A DNA stretch of 64,000 nucleotides. It comes from Acidobacteriota bacterium. Lineage in GTDB: Bacteria; Acidobacteriota; Terriglobia; Bryobacterales; Bryobacteraceae. A model generated the notes under the pieces. It had not been told where the DNA came from, ran no database searches, and saw only the letters and a list, made by a program, of their open reading frames with translations. Within the stretch, counting starts at the first letter, position 1. Each line of letters begins with the position of its first letter. Below, piece after piece: positions 20,135 through 28,059 of the stretch. The stretch lies in the NCBI GenBank assembly GCA_017307505.1, contig JAFKEE010000029.1, forward strand, positions 147,759 to 211,758. Reading direction: 5' to 3'. A program made the position numbers and the translations under genes.

Positions 20135-20539
20135 TCAGGCCGCGCGCACCGCCTCTAAGTCGAGTAGTGACTTCCACTTATCGCCCAGGCGGACGCGCCC
20201 GGCCGCCGGCTGCACGAAAGTGGGCGGCAGCACCTCCAGCCTGGATACCGAATCCACCGCCACGGCGAACTCAGCATCGGCTGCCGCGGGCACTCCGCGG
20301 ATCAGCAGCAGGCAACTCCGGGCTGAGATGGCTCGCTCGGCCAGACCCAACGCACGGTGCGGCACGTAGATCGGCATGGTCCGGCCGTGAAGCTTCGTGA
20401 CATACCGCAGCGCACCCCGCCCGTCCACGCGGTGCAACTCCATTCCACGGGTCTGAACCATCCCGCAGACCCGGTTGGAGGGAATCGCGTACTCCTGCCC
20501 GGCCAGCCGAACCACCAGGAACCGCTCTCCGTCCTTCAT
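20135..20539 (-). CDS. CheW-like domain protein
   Basis: A 134-residue protein matching a single CheW fold: FLVVRLAGQEYAIPSNRVCGMV, RTMPIYVPHRALGL, LLLIRG and FAVAVDSVSRLEVLPPTFV. CheW proteins normally link receptors to CheA. Here it sits 10 nt after cheX and downstream of a cheY-like gene with no CheA or receptor gene nearby, so it may serve a partner encoded elsewhere. Confidence 0.75.
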   Translation of the reverse strand: MKDGERFLVVRLAGQEYAIPSNRVCGMVQTRGMELHRVDGRGALRYVTKLHGRTMPIYVPHRALGLAERAISARSCLLLIRGVPAAADAEFAVAVDSVSRLEVLPPTFVQPAAGRVRLGDKWKSLLDLEAVRAA

Positions 20540-20549
20540 CCGCGGCCGC

Positions 20550-21086
20550 CTAACTCAGCATCGTCAGGATGGCCGGGACCTGCTGCTGCGCAACTGAGAT
20601 CTTCGCCGACAGCTCTTTGCCCGGCTCCAGGCAAAGGTGCACTTCCACCACTTCGCCCAGGCAGTCGAACGGCACGATGGTCCACTGGCTCTTGCCGACG
20701 CTGCGGGTCGTGAAGTTCCGGCCATAAATCACAGTCGGAATGCTCAGGCCCATCGGACCCAGTTCTTCTTCCAGCACGGTCTTCACATTGCCCAGCACCA
20801 TGTTGGTCACTTCGCCAATGGCGTCCAGCACTTCATCGTCGATCGCCGCATACTCCTGCATCAGTAGCTGGCCGGAGATCTTCTGGGCCATCAGTGCGGA
20901 GCATGAGAACGAACCCGAACCCGCCCACGCGCCAGCCAGGCCCACAATCGCCAGTACCCCTTCACTTGGACCGGGCGCCGACACGCCCAGGTATTCGGGG
21001 TGGTCCTGTAGGTCAATCCCGAGCATCGTGCTGAATACGTCCTTCGTCGCCTGACGGATCATCCCCACCAGTTTTTCGTGTGTCAT
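20550..21086 (-). CDS. CheX/CheC-type chemotaxis phosphatase
   Basis: A 178-residue protein resembling CheX, which dephosphorylates CheY-type receivers. The helix DEVLDAIGEVTNMVLGN contains the ExxxN catalytic pair of the CheC/CheX/FliY family. The frame is open to 21170, but the ATG at 21086 (MTHEKLVGMIRQATKDVF) is the natural start and lies 26 nt after the cheY stop. A likely substrate is the upstream receiver protein. Confidence 0.78.
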   Translation of the reverse strand: MTHEKLVGMIRQATKDVFSTMLGIDLQDHPEYLGVSAPGPSEGVLAIVGLAGAWAGSGSFSCSALMAQKISGQLLMQEYAAIDDEVLDAIGEVTNMVLGNVKTVLEEELGPMGLSIPTVIYGRNFTTRSVGKSQWTIVPFDCLGEVVEVHLCLEPGKELSAKISVAQQQVPAILTMLS

Positions 21087-21111
21087 GGATTTCTCCCTGT
21101 TGGCCAACCGC

Positions 21112-21483
21112 CTAGATGAGCCCCGCCAGTTTTTCCTTGATCTGCTCCGCCGTGAAAGGCTTGCGGACATAGCCCGACGCGCCCAGCGACACGGCCTCCA
21201 TCACCTTGGCGCTGCTGCCCTCGGTGGTCACCATAATGATGGGGATCGATTTTGTCGTTTCCTGCGTCTTCAGGGCGCCCAGCAGTTGCAGGCCGTCCAT
21301 GTTCGGCATGTTGATGTCGGAGAGAATCAGCCCGACCATCGCGGATTTCAGCTTGTCCAGGGCCTCCTGGCCGTCACCGGCCTCGATTACTTTTCCTAAC
21401 GGCACGTCGGCCTGGATCAGTACCCTGTGCAGGATCTTGCGTATGGCCGCCGAGTCGTCGACGATCATCACGTCCAAGGACAT
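21112..21483 (-). CDS. CheY-like single-domain response regulator
   Basis: A 123-residue receiver domain with no output domain. The acidic pair is in VMIVDDSAAIRKIL, the phosphoacceptor Asp in LILSDINMPNMDG, the Thr in MVTTEGS, and the Lys in YVRKPFTAEQI. All catalytic residues are present. It heads a three-gene set with cheX and a CheW-like gene, so it is probably dephosphorylated by the neighbouring CheX. Confidence 0.88.
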   Translation of the reverse strand: MSLDVMIVDDSAAIRKILHRVLIQADVPLGKVIEAGDGQEALDKLKSAMVGLILSDINMPNMDGLQLLGALKTQETTKSIPIIMVTTEGSSAKVMEAVSLGASGYVRKPFTAEQIKEKLAGLI

Positions 21484-21564
21484 AGAACGTAAGCCTCCCT
21501 AGCTCTGGAAGGCTCATCGGCCGACGCGCCGCGACTATGAGGAGAAAGCTGGAAGTGCCGAGGC

Positions 21565-22629
21565 TCAGGCCAGGTGGGCCAGTACGGCGGCGGTCACTTC
21601 CGCTGTCGTACTCTTGCCGCCCAGATCGGCCGTCAACACCTTGCCGTCGGCCAGCACGGCGCGTACGGCGCCCTCAATGGAGGCGCACATCCCAGGCTCG
21701 CCCAGATGGTCCATCATCATGGCCGCGGCCAGGATGGTCGCCAGCGGGTTCGAAACCCCTTTGCCCGCGATATCCGGAGCCGAGCCGTGCACCGGCTCAA
21801 AGAGCGACGGGGCATTCCGCCGGGGATCCAGGTTCGCGCTGGGCGCCAGGCCGATGCTGCCCGTGACAATCGCCGACAGGTCGCTGAGGATGTCGCCGAA
21901 CAGATTCGAACCCACCACCACATCGAAACTGGCCGGACGCCGGACGAAGTTCATGGCCGCCGCATCCACCAGCAGGGACTCGGTCTCGATGTCGGGATAC
22001 TCGGCCGAGACCTCGCGGAAGATGCGGTCCCACAGCACCATGCCATAGCCCTGCGCGTTCGACTTGGTGATGGAGGCCACCTTCCGTTTCCTGTTCCGGC
22101 GGCGCGCCAGGTCGAAGGCATAGCGGATGATCCGCTCGCAGCCGTGCCGCGTGAACACCGACGTCTGGATCGCCACCTCCTCCGGCAGATGGTGATAGAC
22201 GAAGCCGCCCACGTTGGTGTACTCGCCCTCGGTGTTTTCGCGCACGACCACCATGTCGATGGCTCCGGGCGCATAGCCGTGCAGCGGGCTCTGGACGCCC
22301 GCATACAGATAGGCAGGCCGCTCATTCACATAGAGATCGAAGCCCCGCCGGATCGGCAGCAGCATGCCATTCAGCGTAATGTGGTCGGGAATGTCGGGAT
22401 GGCCCACCGCACCCAGAAGAATCGAGTCGTGCGCCCGCAGGCGGTCGAGGGCGTCCAGCGGCATCATCTGGCCCATGCGGAAATAGTGGTCCGAGCCCCA
22501 GTCGAACTCCTCGAACGACAGATGCAGGCCGGCCGCCGCGGCGCTCTTCTCCAGGACCTTACGGGCCGCCGGAACGACTTCCATTCCAATGCCGTCTCCG
22601 GGCAGCAGGGCAATCGACAGCTTCTTCAT
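21565..22629 (-). CDS. Tartrate/D-malate dehydrogenase-type decarboxylating dehydrogenase
   Basis: A 354-residue member of the isocitrate/isopropylmalate dehydrogenase family, acting on a 2-hydroxyacid with NAD and Mn/Mg. The motifs FDWGSDHYFRMGQMMP, LGAVGHPDIPDHITLNGMLLPIRRGFD and VVRENTEGEY are closer to TtuC/DmlA (tartrate or D-malate) than to LeuB. Metal-site residues lie in NLFGDILSDL, and the cofactor loop is EPVHGSAPDIAGKGVSNP. The ATG at 22629 (MKKLSIALLPGDGIG) fits the family; an upstream in-frame ATG at 22662 would overlap the divergent SDR start. The exact substrate is not certain. Confidence 0.82.
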   Translation of the reverse strand: MKKLSIALLPGDGIGMEVVPAARKVLEKSAAAAGLHLSFEEFDWGSDHYFRMGQMMPLDALDRLRAHDSILLGAVGHPDIPDHITLNGMLLPIRRGFDLYVNERPAYLYAGVQSPLHGYAPGAIDMVVVRENTEGEYTNVGGFVYHHLPEEVAIQTSVFTRHGCERIIRYAFDLARRRNRKRKVASITKSNAQGYGMVLWDRIFREVSAEYPDIETESLLVDAAAMNFVRRPASFDVVVGSNLFGDILSDLSAIVTGSIGLAPSANLDPRRNAPSLFEPVHGSAPDIAGKGVSNPLATILAAAMMMDHLGEPGMCASIEGAVRAVLADGKVLTADLGGKSTTAEVTAAVLAHLA

Positions 22630-22653
22630 AACGTCCATGCTAGCCTGTGGGAC

Positions 22654-23439
22654 ATGGCCCATGTGAACCCGTTTTCACTCACCGGAAAAACCGCCCTGAT
22701 CGCGGGTGCCAGCCGCGGCATTGGACAGGCAATCGCCGAGGGAGTCGCCCGTGCCGGCGCCCACACGATCCTGGCCGCCCGCTCCCTGCCCGCTCTGGCC
22801 GACATCGCGCGTTCTCTGCGTGCGGAGGGTCTGCAGGCCGATGCCGTGGAACTCGATATCGCCTCGCGCGACTCCCGTGAGAAGGCCCTCGAAGCGATTC
22901 CCGACGTCGACATCCTCATCAACGTGGCCGGCATCAATCTGCGAAAACGGTTCACTGACTACACGCCCGAAGAGTACGACCGCATCCTGAATACCAACCT
23001 GCACGGCATCTTCGAATTCACGCAGGGTGTCGGCAAGCGCATGATCGCGCGCGGAAAAGGCGGCAAGGTCGTCAACATCGGAAGCCTCACCTCGGTGCTC
23101 GGCCTGCCCTATCTCACCGTCTACACCATCACGAAGTCGGCCCTGGCGGGTTTCTCGCGCGCCCTCGCGGCCGAGTGGGGCCAGTATGACATTCAGGTCA
23201 ACTGCATTGCGCCGGGCTTTATTCTCACCGACCTCAATCGCGAAATGTGGCAGAAGCCCGAAATGAAGAACTGGCTGGCCTCTGTTCAGCCGAACCAGCG
23301 CATGGGGTCGGCCGAAGACATCGCGCCGCTGGCGGTCTACCTCTCCAGTCCCGGAGCCAACTACGTCACCGGCCAGGTGATCGCGGTCGACGGCGGTTTC
23401 TCCACCTGTTCCGTCTGGCCGTTCCAGCCCGCATCCTGA
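22654..23439 (+). CDS. SDR family NAD(P)-dependent oxidoreductase (gluconate 5-dehydrogenase-like)
   Basis: A 261-residue classical short-chain dehydrogenase. The nucleotide loop is GASRGIG, the structural NVAGI motif is present, and the catalytic Ser, Tyr and Lys lie in IGSLTSVLGLPYLTVYTITKSAL. The C-terminus has the IAPGFILTDLN and GQVIAVDGGFS blocks. Overall it looks like gluconate 5-dehydrogenase or KduD-type enzymes acting on sugar acids. The start is only 24 bp from the divergent dehydrogenase start. The stop overlaps the next ATG (TGATG). Confidence 0.85.
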   Translation: MAHVNPFSLTGKTALIAGASRGIGQAIAEGVARAGAHTILAARSLPALADIARSLRAEGLQADAVELDIASRDSREKALEAIPDVDILINVAGINLRKRFTDYTPEEYDRILNTNLHGIFEFTQGVGKRMIARGKGGKVVNIGSLTSVLGLPYLTVYTITKSALAGFSRALAAEWGQYDIQVNCIAPGFILTDLNREMWQKPEMKNWLASVQPNQRMGSAEDIAPLAVYLSSPGANYVTGQVIAVDGGFSTCSVWPFQPAS

Positions 23440-24305
23440 TGCACCGCCGCCGCTTCCTTTCCACGGCCGCCGGCCTGCCGGTCCTGTTGGCTCAACAGCC
23501 GCAGGAGCCCGGCGAAGTGGAGTGGCTCTGCCCCATGGATAAGGACGTCCGGTCCTCTAAACCAGGGCTCTGTCCACGCTGCGGGATGAAGCTGGTGCCC
23601 GGCATTCCGGAGCCCGTCGAGTACCGCCTGCTGCTCGACGTCACGCCCGCGGCCTGGAAGCCGGGTGAGCGCATCCGCCTGCGCTTCGAGATCCGCGATC
23701 CGCGCACCAATCAGCGCGTGACGAAACTGCAGGTGATCCACGAGAAACTATTCCACCTGTTTATCGTCAGCGGCGATTTGTCCTACTTCGCCCACGAGCA
23801 CCCAGAGCCTCAACCTGATGGGACGCTGCTCTTTGAGACCGTGCTGCCGAAACCCGGCTTCTACCGGATCCTCGGCGACTTCTATCCGGAAGGCGGAACC
23901 CCGCAACTCGCTGTGCTGAGCATCCTCAGCGCCGGGAGCGAGCAGATCTCGTTCGCCACTCCGCGCCTCGCCGCGCAGACCGGCCCGCAATCGACAGCCA
24001 ATCTGAAGGTGACACTGCGCGCCGAACCCGCCGCCCCCATCGCCGGGCTCAAGACGATGCTCTTCTTCGATCTAGAGCCCGCCGCCGGGCTCGAGCGCTA
24101 CCTCGGGGCCTGGGGTCACATGCTGGTGGCCAGTGCGGACTTGATCGATCTCATCCATACACATCCGTTCCTGGCCAGCGGCGGACCCAACCTACAGTTC
24201 AATGTCGTGTTTCCCCGTCCGGGTATGCATCGGATATGGGTTCAGTTCCAGCGGTTGGGTGTCGTGAATACCGCCGTCTTCACCGTGCCGGTACGCGGGC
24301 TTTGA
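23439..24305 (+). CDS. Tat-exported protein with heavy-metal-binding domain
   Basis: A 288-residue protein starting MHRRRFLSTAAGLPVLLAQ, a twin-arginine-like signal. Residues about 32-55 (CPMDKDV...PGLCPRCGMKL) form the small heavy-metal-binding domain found in copper/cobalt efflux adaptors. The remaining about 230 residues are beta-rich with many His (HEKLFHLFIVSGDLSYFAHEHPE, THPFLASGG) and could bind copper. Its start overlaps the SDR stop by one base. A role in periplasmic metal handling is inferred. Confidence 0.72.
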   Translation: MHRRRFLSTAAGLPVLLAQQPQEPGEVEWLCPMDKDVRSSKPGLCPRCGMKLVPGIPEPVEYRLLLDVTPAAWKPGERIRLRFEIRDPRTNQRVTKLQVIHEKLFHLFIVSGDLSYFAHEHPEPQPDGTLLFETVLPKPGFYRILGDFYPEGGTPQLAVLSILSAGSEQISFATPRLAAQTGPQSTANLKVTLRAEPAAPIAGLKTMLFFDLEPAAGLERYLGAWGHMLVASADLIDLIHTHPFLASGGPNLQFNVVFPRPGMHRIWVQFQRLGVVNTAVFTVPVRGL

Positions 24306-24308
24306 TTC

Positions 24309-24578
24309 TCAGGCCGTGATCCTGACCTGCTTGTGGGGATTCGTGGCGCCCGCCACAATCTCCACCTGCTGCCGTTTTACGCCAAATTCGCCGGCGAGGA
24401 AGCGGATGAGTTCCTCGTTGGCCTTGCCCTTCTCGGGCACGGCGGCCAGCTTCACCTTGAGAGATCCGTCGCCGAGTTCGCCGGCCCACTGGGTCTTCGG
24501 ACTCTTGGGAATCACCCGGATCTGCAGCGCCAGCCGGCCGCCGGTCTTCAGCGAGTTGCGCAACTGGTCCAGATCCAC
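24309..24578 (-). CDS. DUF167 (YggU) family protein
   Basis: An 89-residue protein of the YggU/DUF167 family: LQIRVIPKSPKTQWAGEL, LKVKLAAVPEKGKANEELIRFLAGEFGVKRQQVEIVAG and a final KQVRI. The family has a solved fold but no agreed function. The best start is a GTG at 24578, just after the TAA of the upstream gene; the open frame beyond it overlaps that gene and is not coding. It converges with the metal-binding Tat protein, 3 nt apart. Confidence 0.8.
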   Translation of the reverse strand: MDLDQLRNSLKTGGRLALQIRVIPKSPKTQWAGELGDGSLKVKLAAVPEKGKANEELIRFLAGEFGVKRQQVEIVAGATNPHKQVRITA

Positions 24579-24583
24579 CGCGA

Positions 24584-26212
24584 TTACTGCAGGGCCAGCG
24601 TAAACAACTCGCCCGCCTCCATTTTCCATCCGCCTGCGGGAAAGCCCGGAATTGCGATGCGGGGACCAGGCTTGTACTCCTGATCCAGGAAGAACACCCG
24701 TCCGATCGCCTCCACCGCGCAGTGGCCGTTCTTGGCAATGGGCTGACGCACCAGATCGCGCTGCGACAGGCACTCCGCCCCGAAGCCGGCCAGGTCCGAA
24801 GGAGTGGTTCCGGGCGGCAGTTCCACCCGGGTTCTCACCCAGCCGCTGCGCTCGATGAAGTCTTTCCCCAGGCCCAGCGCCGAGCCGCGCCATTTCTTCT
24901 CACCCTTGCGCTGGATCAGCACCTGCACGCCCGCCAGCGTGGAATTCACCTTGAGTTCGACCACCAGGTAGTTGCGCGGATCGCTGATGTTCTCGCCCTC
25001 AAAGGTGCCAAACGGGCGCAGCTTGCCTTCCCGCTGCAACTCCTTCGAGGCGATCTCATAGGTAAACGGAGCCGCATCCATCACCTTCTCCCGGGACCCG
25101 TCGCTGAGGTCGGCCAGGACCGGGGTCAACTGGTAACGCAGGCGCGAGGCGTTCGCGGCCGCCGGCTCCACCATGTTGTTATCAGTCACCGGCATCAGGA
25201 CGGGGTGCGATCCGATGCGGATCCCGTTGTATGGCACGTCCTCGTGGCCCTTCGTCTGGATGAGCGTCTTCTTCGGCTTGCCGGACGCGTCGAGCCAGAC
25301 CCGGTAGATGTACTCGATATCCGTCGTGCGGCCCCAGCGCGCCATCAGGTCGCGCGTCGACGTACCGCCGTCTTCATTGGTAAAGATGACGGTGTATTCC
25401 AGAAACGAACCGTCCGCATCCTGCCCACGGGTGCAGTAGGCCATCAGCGGCACATCGGTGAACTTGCCCAGGGTGTTGAGGCGCGCCAGCACAATGGGCG
25501 CATTCGCGATGAAATCGCTGTTGGAATTCTCGAACCGCGCCGCCGTCACGGAAAGTCCGGCGCCGGCCGCCGAATCGCCCGCCTGCCGCTCCACCTTAAT
25601 AGAGTGCGGACCCGCGGCAAGGCGTCCCAGGAAGATGCGGTAGGTGCGCTCGGGTCCGGTAACCATCAGGTGATGCGCCGGCTGGGCATCCACGGTGATC
25701 GCCGCCAGCGCCCCTTCTTTTCCGGCCACCGCCCAGTCGGAGCCGGGCGACGACATGGTCAGTTCCGCCAGCACTTCCCCTCCCTGCGCGACCTGAAAAG
25801 GAAACGACCGGCTCTGCCCCTTCGACATGCCGCAGCAGAACAGCAGCAGTGTCATCGCCAGCAGCAGCCGGTTGATGGTCCGCAGCAGGCGGTCCGTCGC
25901 CACGGGCTTTTTCAATGTCGCGCTCACCGCCCCGGCCACCGGGCTCTTCTCCAGATCCTCCGGCCAGCCGGAGAGAACCACCACCGGCAGCCGCGCGTCG
26001 CGCGCCCGGATGTCCTGGATCAACTGCAGGCCGTCGCTCGGCCGGGGGATCCGCAAGTCCATCAAAACACAGTCGGAATCGTGGGCATCCACATGCGCCA
26101 GCGCGTCAGATGAGCAGGCCGCCGACTGCACCGTATGGCCGCTCCGTTCCAGTATCAGGCGGCGGATCTCACGCTGATCCGCGTCATCTTCCACAACAAG
26201 GATTCTTGGCAT
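24584..26212 (-). CDS. Receiver domain fused to a membrane segment and an extracytoplasmic beta-rich domain
   Basis: A 542-residue protein. Residues 1-118 form a complete receiver: VVEDDADQ, phospho-Asp52 in LMDLRIP, Ser in VLSGW and Lys102 in LKKPV. It runs straight into a short hydrophobic stretch (LLLAMTLLLFCCG, about 116-128) like a signal peptide or anchor. About 410 residues of beta-rich sequence with no recognised family follow. An internal ATG at 25855 could start a separate secreted protein, but no ribosome-binding site precedes it. The start at 26212 (MPRILVVEDD) fits receiver domains. Confidence 0.65.
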   Translation of the reverse strand: MPRILVVEDDADQREIRRLILERSGHTVQSAACSSDALAHVDAHDSDCVLMDLRIPRPSDGLQLIQDIRARDARLPVVVLSGWPEDLEKSPVAGAVSATLKKPVATDRLLRTINRLLLAMTLLLFCCGMSKGQSRSFPFQVAQGGEVLAELTMSSPGSDWAVAGKEGALAAITVDAQPAHHLMVTGPERTYRIFLGRLAAGPHSIKVERQAGDSAAGAGLSVTAARFENSNSDFIANAPIVLARLNTLGKFTDVPLMAYCTRGQDADGSFLEYTVIFTNEDGGTSTRDLMARWGRTTDIEYIYRVWLDASGKPKKTLIQTKGHEDVPYNGIRIGSHPVLMPVTDNNMVEPAAANASRLRYQLTPVLADLSDGSREKVMDAAPFTYEIASKELQREGKLRPFGTFEGENISDPRNYLVVELKVNSTLAGVQVLIQRKGEKKWRGSALGLGKDFIERSGWVRTRVELPPGTTPSDLAGFGAECLSQRDLVRQPIAKNGHCAVEAIGRVFFLDQEYKPGPRIAIPGFPAGGWKMEAGELFTLALQ

Positions 26213-26231
26213 TCGAAAGGTGATGGTGAGG

Positions 26232-26714
26232 TTACTCTGCGAACTCAATGCGGGCGATGACTAACTGCGGCAACGCCTGATTCCAGGAACTGGGGATGCT
26301 GTCAAACGGGAGCCGGAACGACCGCGTCTCCCCTGGTTTCAACCCTTTGCCCGACATCTTGACGATCGCAACGCGCTCCCGCAGGACAAGCTGGCCGTAC
26401 GGGTCATAGAAGACGCAATTGATGTCCACCAATCCCAGCGTTCTCGTGCCCTTGTTCGTGATCTTGCCGACGATCTCGACCAGCATCGTCTTCATGTAGT
26501 TTTCGCTCGCCTTCATCTCGACGTCGGAGAGTGCGAGATTCCGGACATAGCTTTTCGCTTCGGAGGTAAGTGCGGTCGGCTGCAACGACTGGTTCGGACC
26601 CCGGAGGAATAAAACGTAGAAACCTATGGCGGCGACCAGGACCACGACGGTCAGAATGACCAGCGGGGTCGAGTTGAATGTCAGCTTTTGGCTGTTTCTA
26701 GTACTAGTGACCAC
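26232..26714 (-). CDS. Single-pass membrane protein with FxLYD-like domain
   Basis: A 160-residue protein with one membrane helix (PLVILTVVVLVAAIGFYVLFL, about 17-37) and an extracytoplasmic domain. The domain resembles FxLYD/DUF2393-type beta-sandwiches (GKITNKGTRTLGLVDINCVFYDPYGQLV, GLKPGETRSFRLPFD). Function is unknown. The GTG start overlaps the tldE stop by 11 bp, so it is probably translated with the tldD-tldE operon. Confidence 0.65.
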   Translation of the reverse strand: MVTSTRNSQKLTFNSTPLVILTVVVLVAAIGFYVLFLRGPNQSLQPTALTSEAKSYVRNLALSDVEMKASENYMKTMLVEIVGKITNKGTRTLGLVDINCVFYDPYGQLVLRERVAIVKMSGKGLKPGETRSFRLPFDSIPSSWNQALPQLVIARIEFAE

Positions 26715-28059
26715 TGACCGTCATCTCCCCTACCAGCAGCGTGGGGCAGGCGACCGAACCTCGAAACTCCAGATCGTCGCCCACTGCTTCAATCTGCTCG
26801 AACATCCGGCGAAGATTTCCCGAAATCGTGACTTCATGCACCGGCCACGTCAGTTCCCCGTTCTCAATCCAAACTCCGGCCGCACCCCGGGAATAATCAC
26901 CGTTGACTATATTGACACCAGAACCCAGAAGTTCGGTCACGTAGAGGCCATTTTTAACTCCACGAATTATTGCTTCCGGCTTTTCCTCACCCGGCTGAAG
27001 GTACAGATTGCCGTGCCCGACCGACGCGTTGCCCGTAATTCCCCGGGATGCATTGCCCGTGGTCCGCAAACCAAGCTTTCTGGCGGTGTACGTATTGAGG
27101 AGGTAGCTTTTCAGGACCCCCGCTTCCACAATCGTCGTGCGGCGCGAAGCCACCCCCTCGTCATCGAAAGGGCTCGTCCCGAACAGGCCCGGCATCGTCC
27201 CGTCGTCCACGACCGTCACAAGAGGATTCGCCACCACCTCGTCCAGTTTGCCCGCCAGGAACGACGACTTGCGGTACACCGCATCGCCCGACACGGCCGA
27301 GAAGATATGCCCCACCAGCGAACGCGCCACTCGCGGTTCGAAGACCACCGGCACCTTCTGCGTGGGAGCCTTCTTCGCCCCTAGGCGCCGCAGCACCCGT
27401 TCGGCCGCCTTGCGCCCGATGTAGTCCGCCGCCTCCAGCCGCTCGAAGGTACGCGCACTCGACGACCAGTAGTCGCGCTCGCGGCGGCCGTCCACACTCG
27501 CCACCGGCACTACCGACAAAGAGCACGAAGAGGTCCGGTAACTGCCGAGGAAGCCCAGCGAGTTCGCAAAGGCCCGCCAACCGGTATACGAACCGAAGCT
27601 GCCGCCCTCACTGTTGTCGATGCGTGGATCCACCGACATTGCAGCCTTCTCGCCAGCCCGGGCCTGCTCGATCTTGAACGCAGTCTCAAGAGTGGCGATG
27701 GAATCGGAATAGAGGCCCAGGTCACCCGCCAACTGGCCCAGGTCGGCGGCGTCCGGCAGGCCGGCATGCGGGTCCGCCATCGAGATCGCCGCCAGCGAAG
27801 TGGCTGATTCCACAATGCGCTGCAGGCCTGCTTCGGTCAGGTCGGACGAATAGGCCGAACCCACCTTCTGCCCGCACAGCACGCGCAGCCCGGCCGCCCG
27901 CGAGCCCGCCTCTTTCAGCGTCTCCACCTCGCCCAGGCGCACCTGCGCCTCGAATTCGTCGCCTTCCGAGACCGTGGCCTCGGCTGCCGTCACGCCCCGC
28001 GCCATTGCCAGCTCGATGAGCCGCGCCGCGATCTCTTCCTGGGTGTTCGACGGACTCAT
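26704..28059 (-). CDS. tldE: TldE/PmbA metalloprotease-like subunit
   Basis: A 451-residue U62-family protein that forms a heterodimer with TldD; in E. coli the pair degrades unfolded leader peptides, matures microcin B17 and removes the CcdA antitoxin. This subunit lacks the HExxxH motif, as expected for PmbA. Typical blocks are SVDPRIDNSEGGSFGSYTGWRAFANSLGF and GTSPFDDEGVASRRTTIVEAGVLKSYLLNTYTARKLG. The start overlaps the tldD stop as ATGA, matching the equal need for the two subunits. Confidence 0.9.
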   Translation of the reverse strand: MSPSNTQEEIAARLIELAMARGVTAAEATVSEGDEFEAQVRLGEVETLKEAGSRAAGLRVLCGQKVGSAYSSDLTEAGLQRIVESATSLAAISMADPHAGLPDAADLGQLAGDLGLYSDSIATLETAFKIEQARAGEKAAMSVDPRIDNSEGGSFGSYTGWRAFANSLGFLGSYRTSSCSLSVVPVASVDGRRERDYWSSSARTFERLEAADYIGRKAAERVLRRLGAKKAPTQKVPVVFEPRVARSLVGHIFSAVSGDAVYRKSSFLAGKLDEVVANPLVTVVDDGTMPGLFGTSPFDDEGVASRRTTIVEAGVLKSYLLNTYTARKLGLRTTGNASRGITGNASVGHGNLYLQPGEEKPEAIIRGVKNGLYVTELLGSGVNIVNGDYSRGAAGVWIENGELTWPVHEVTISGNLRRMFEQIEAVGDDLEFRGSVACPTLLVGEMTVSGH

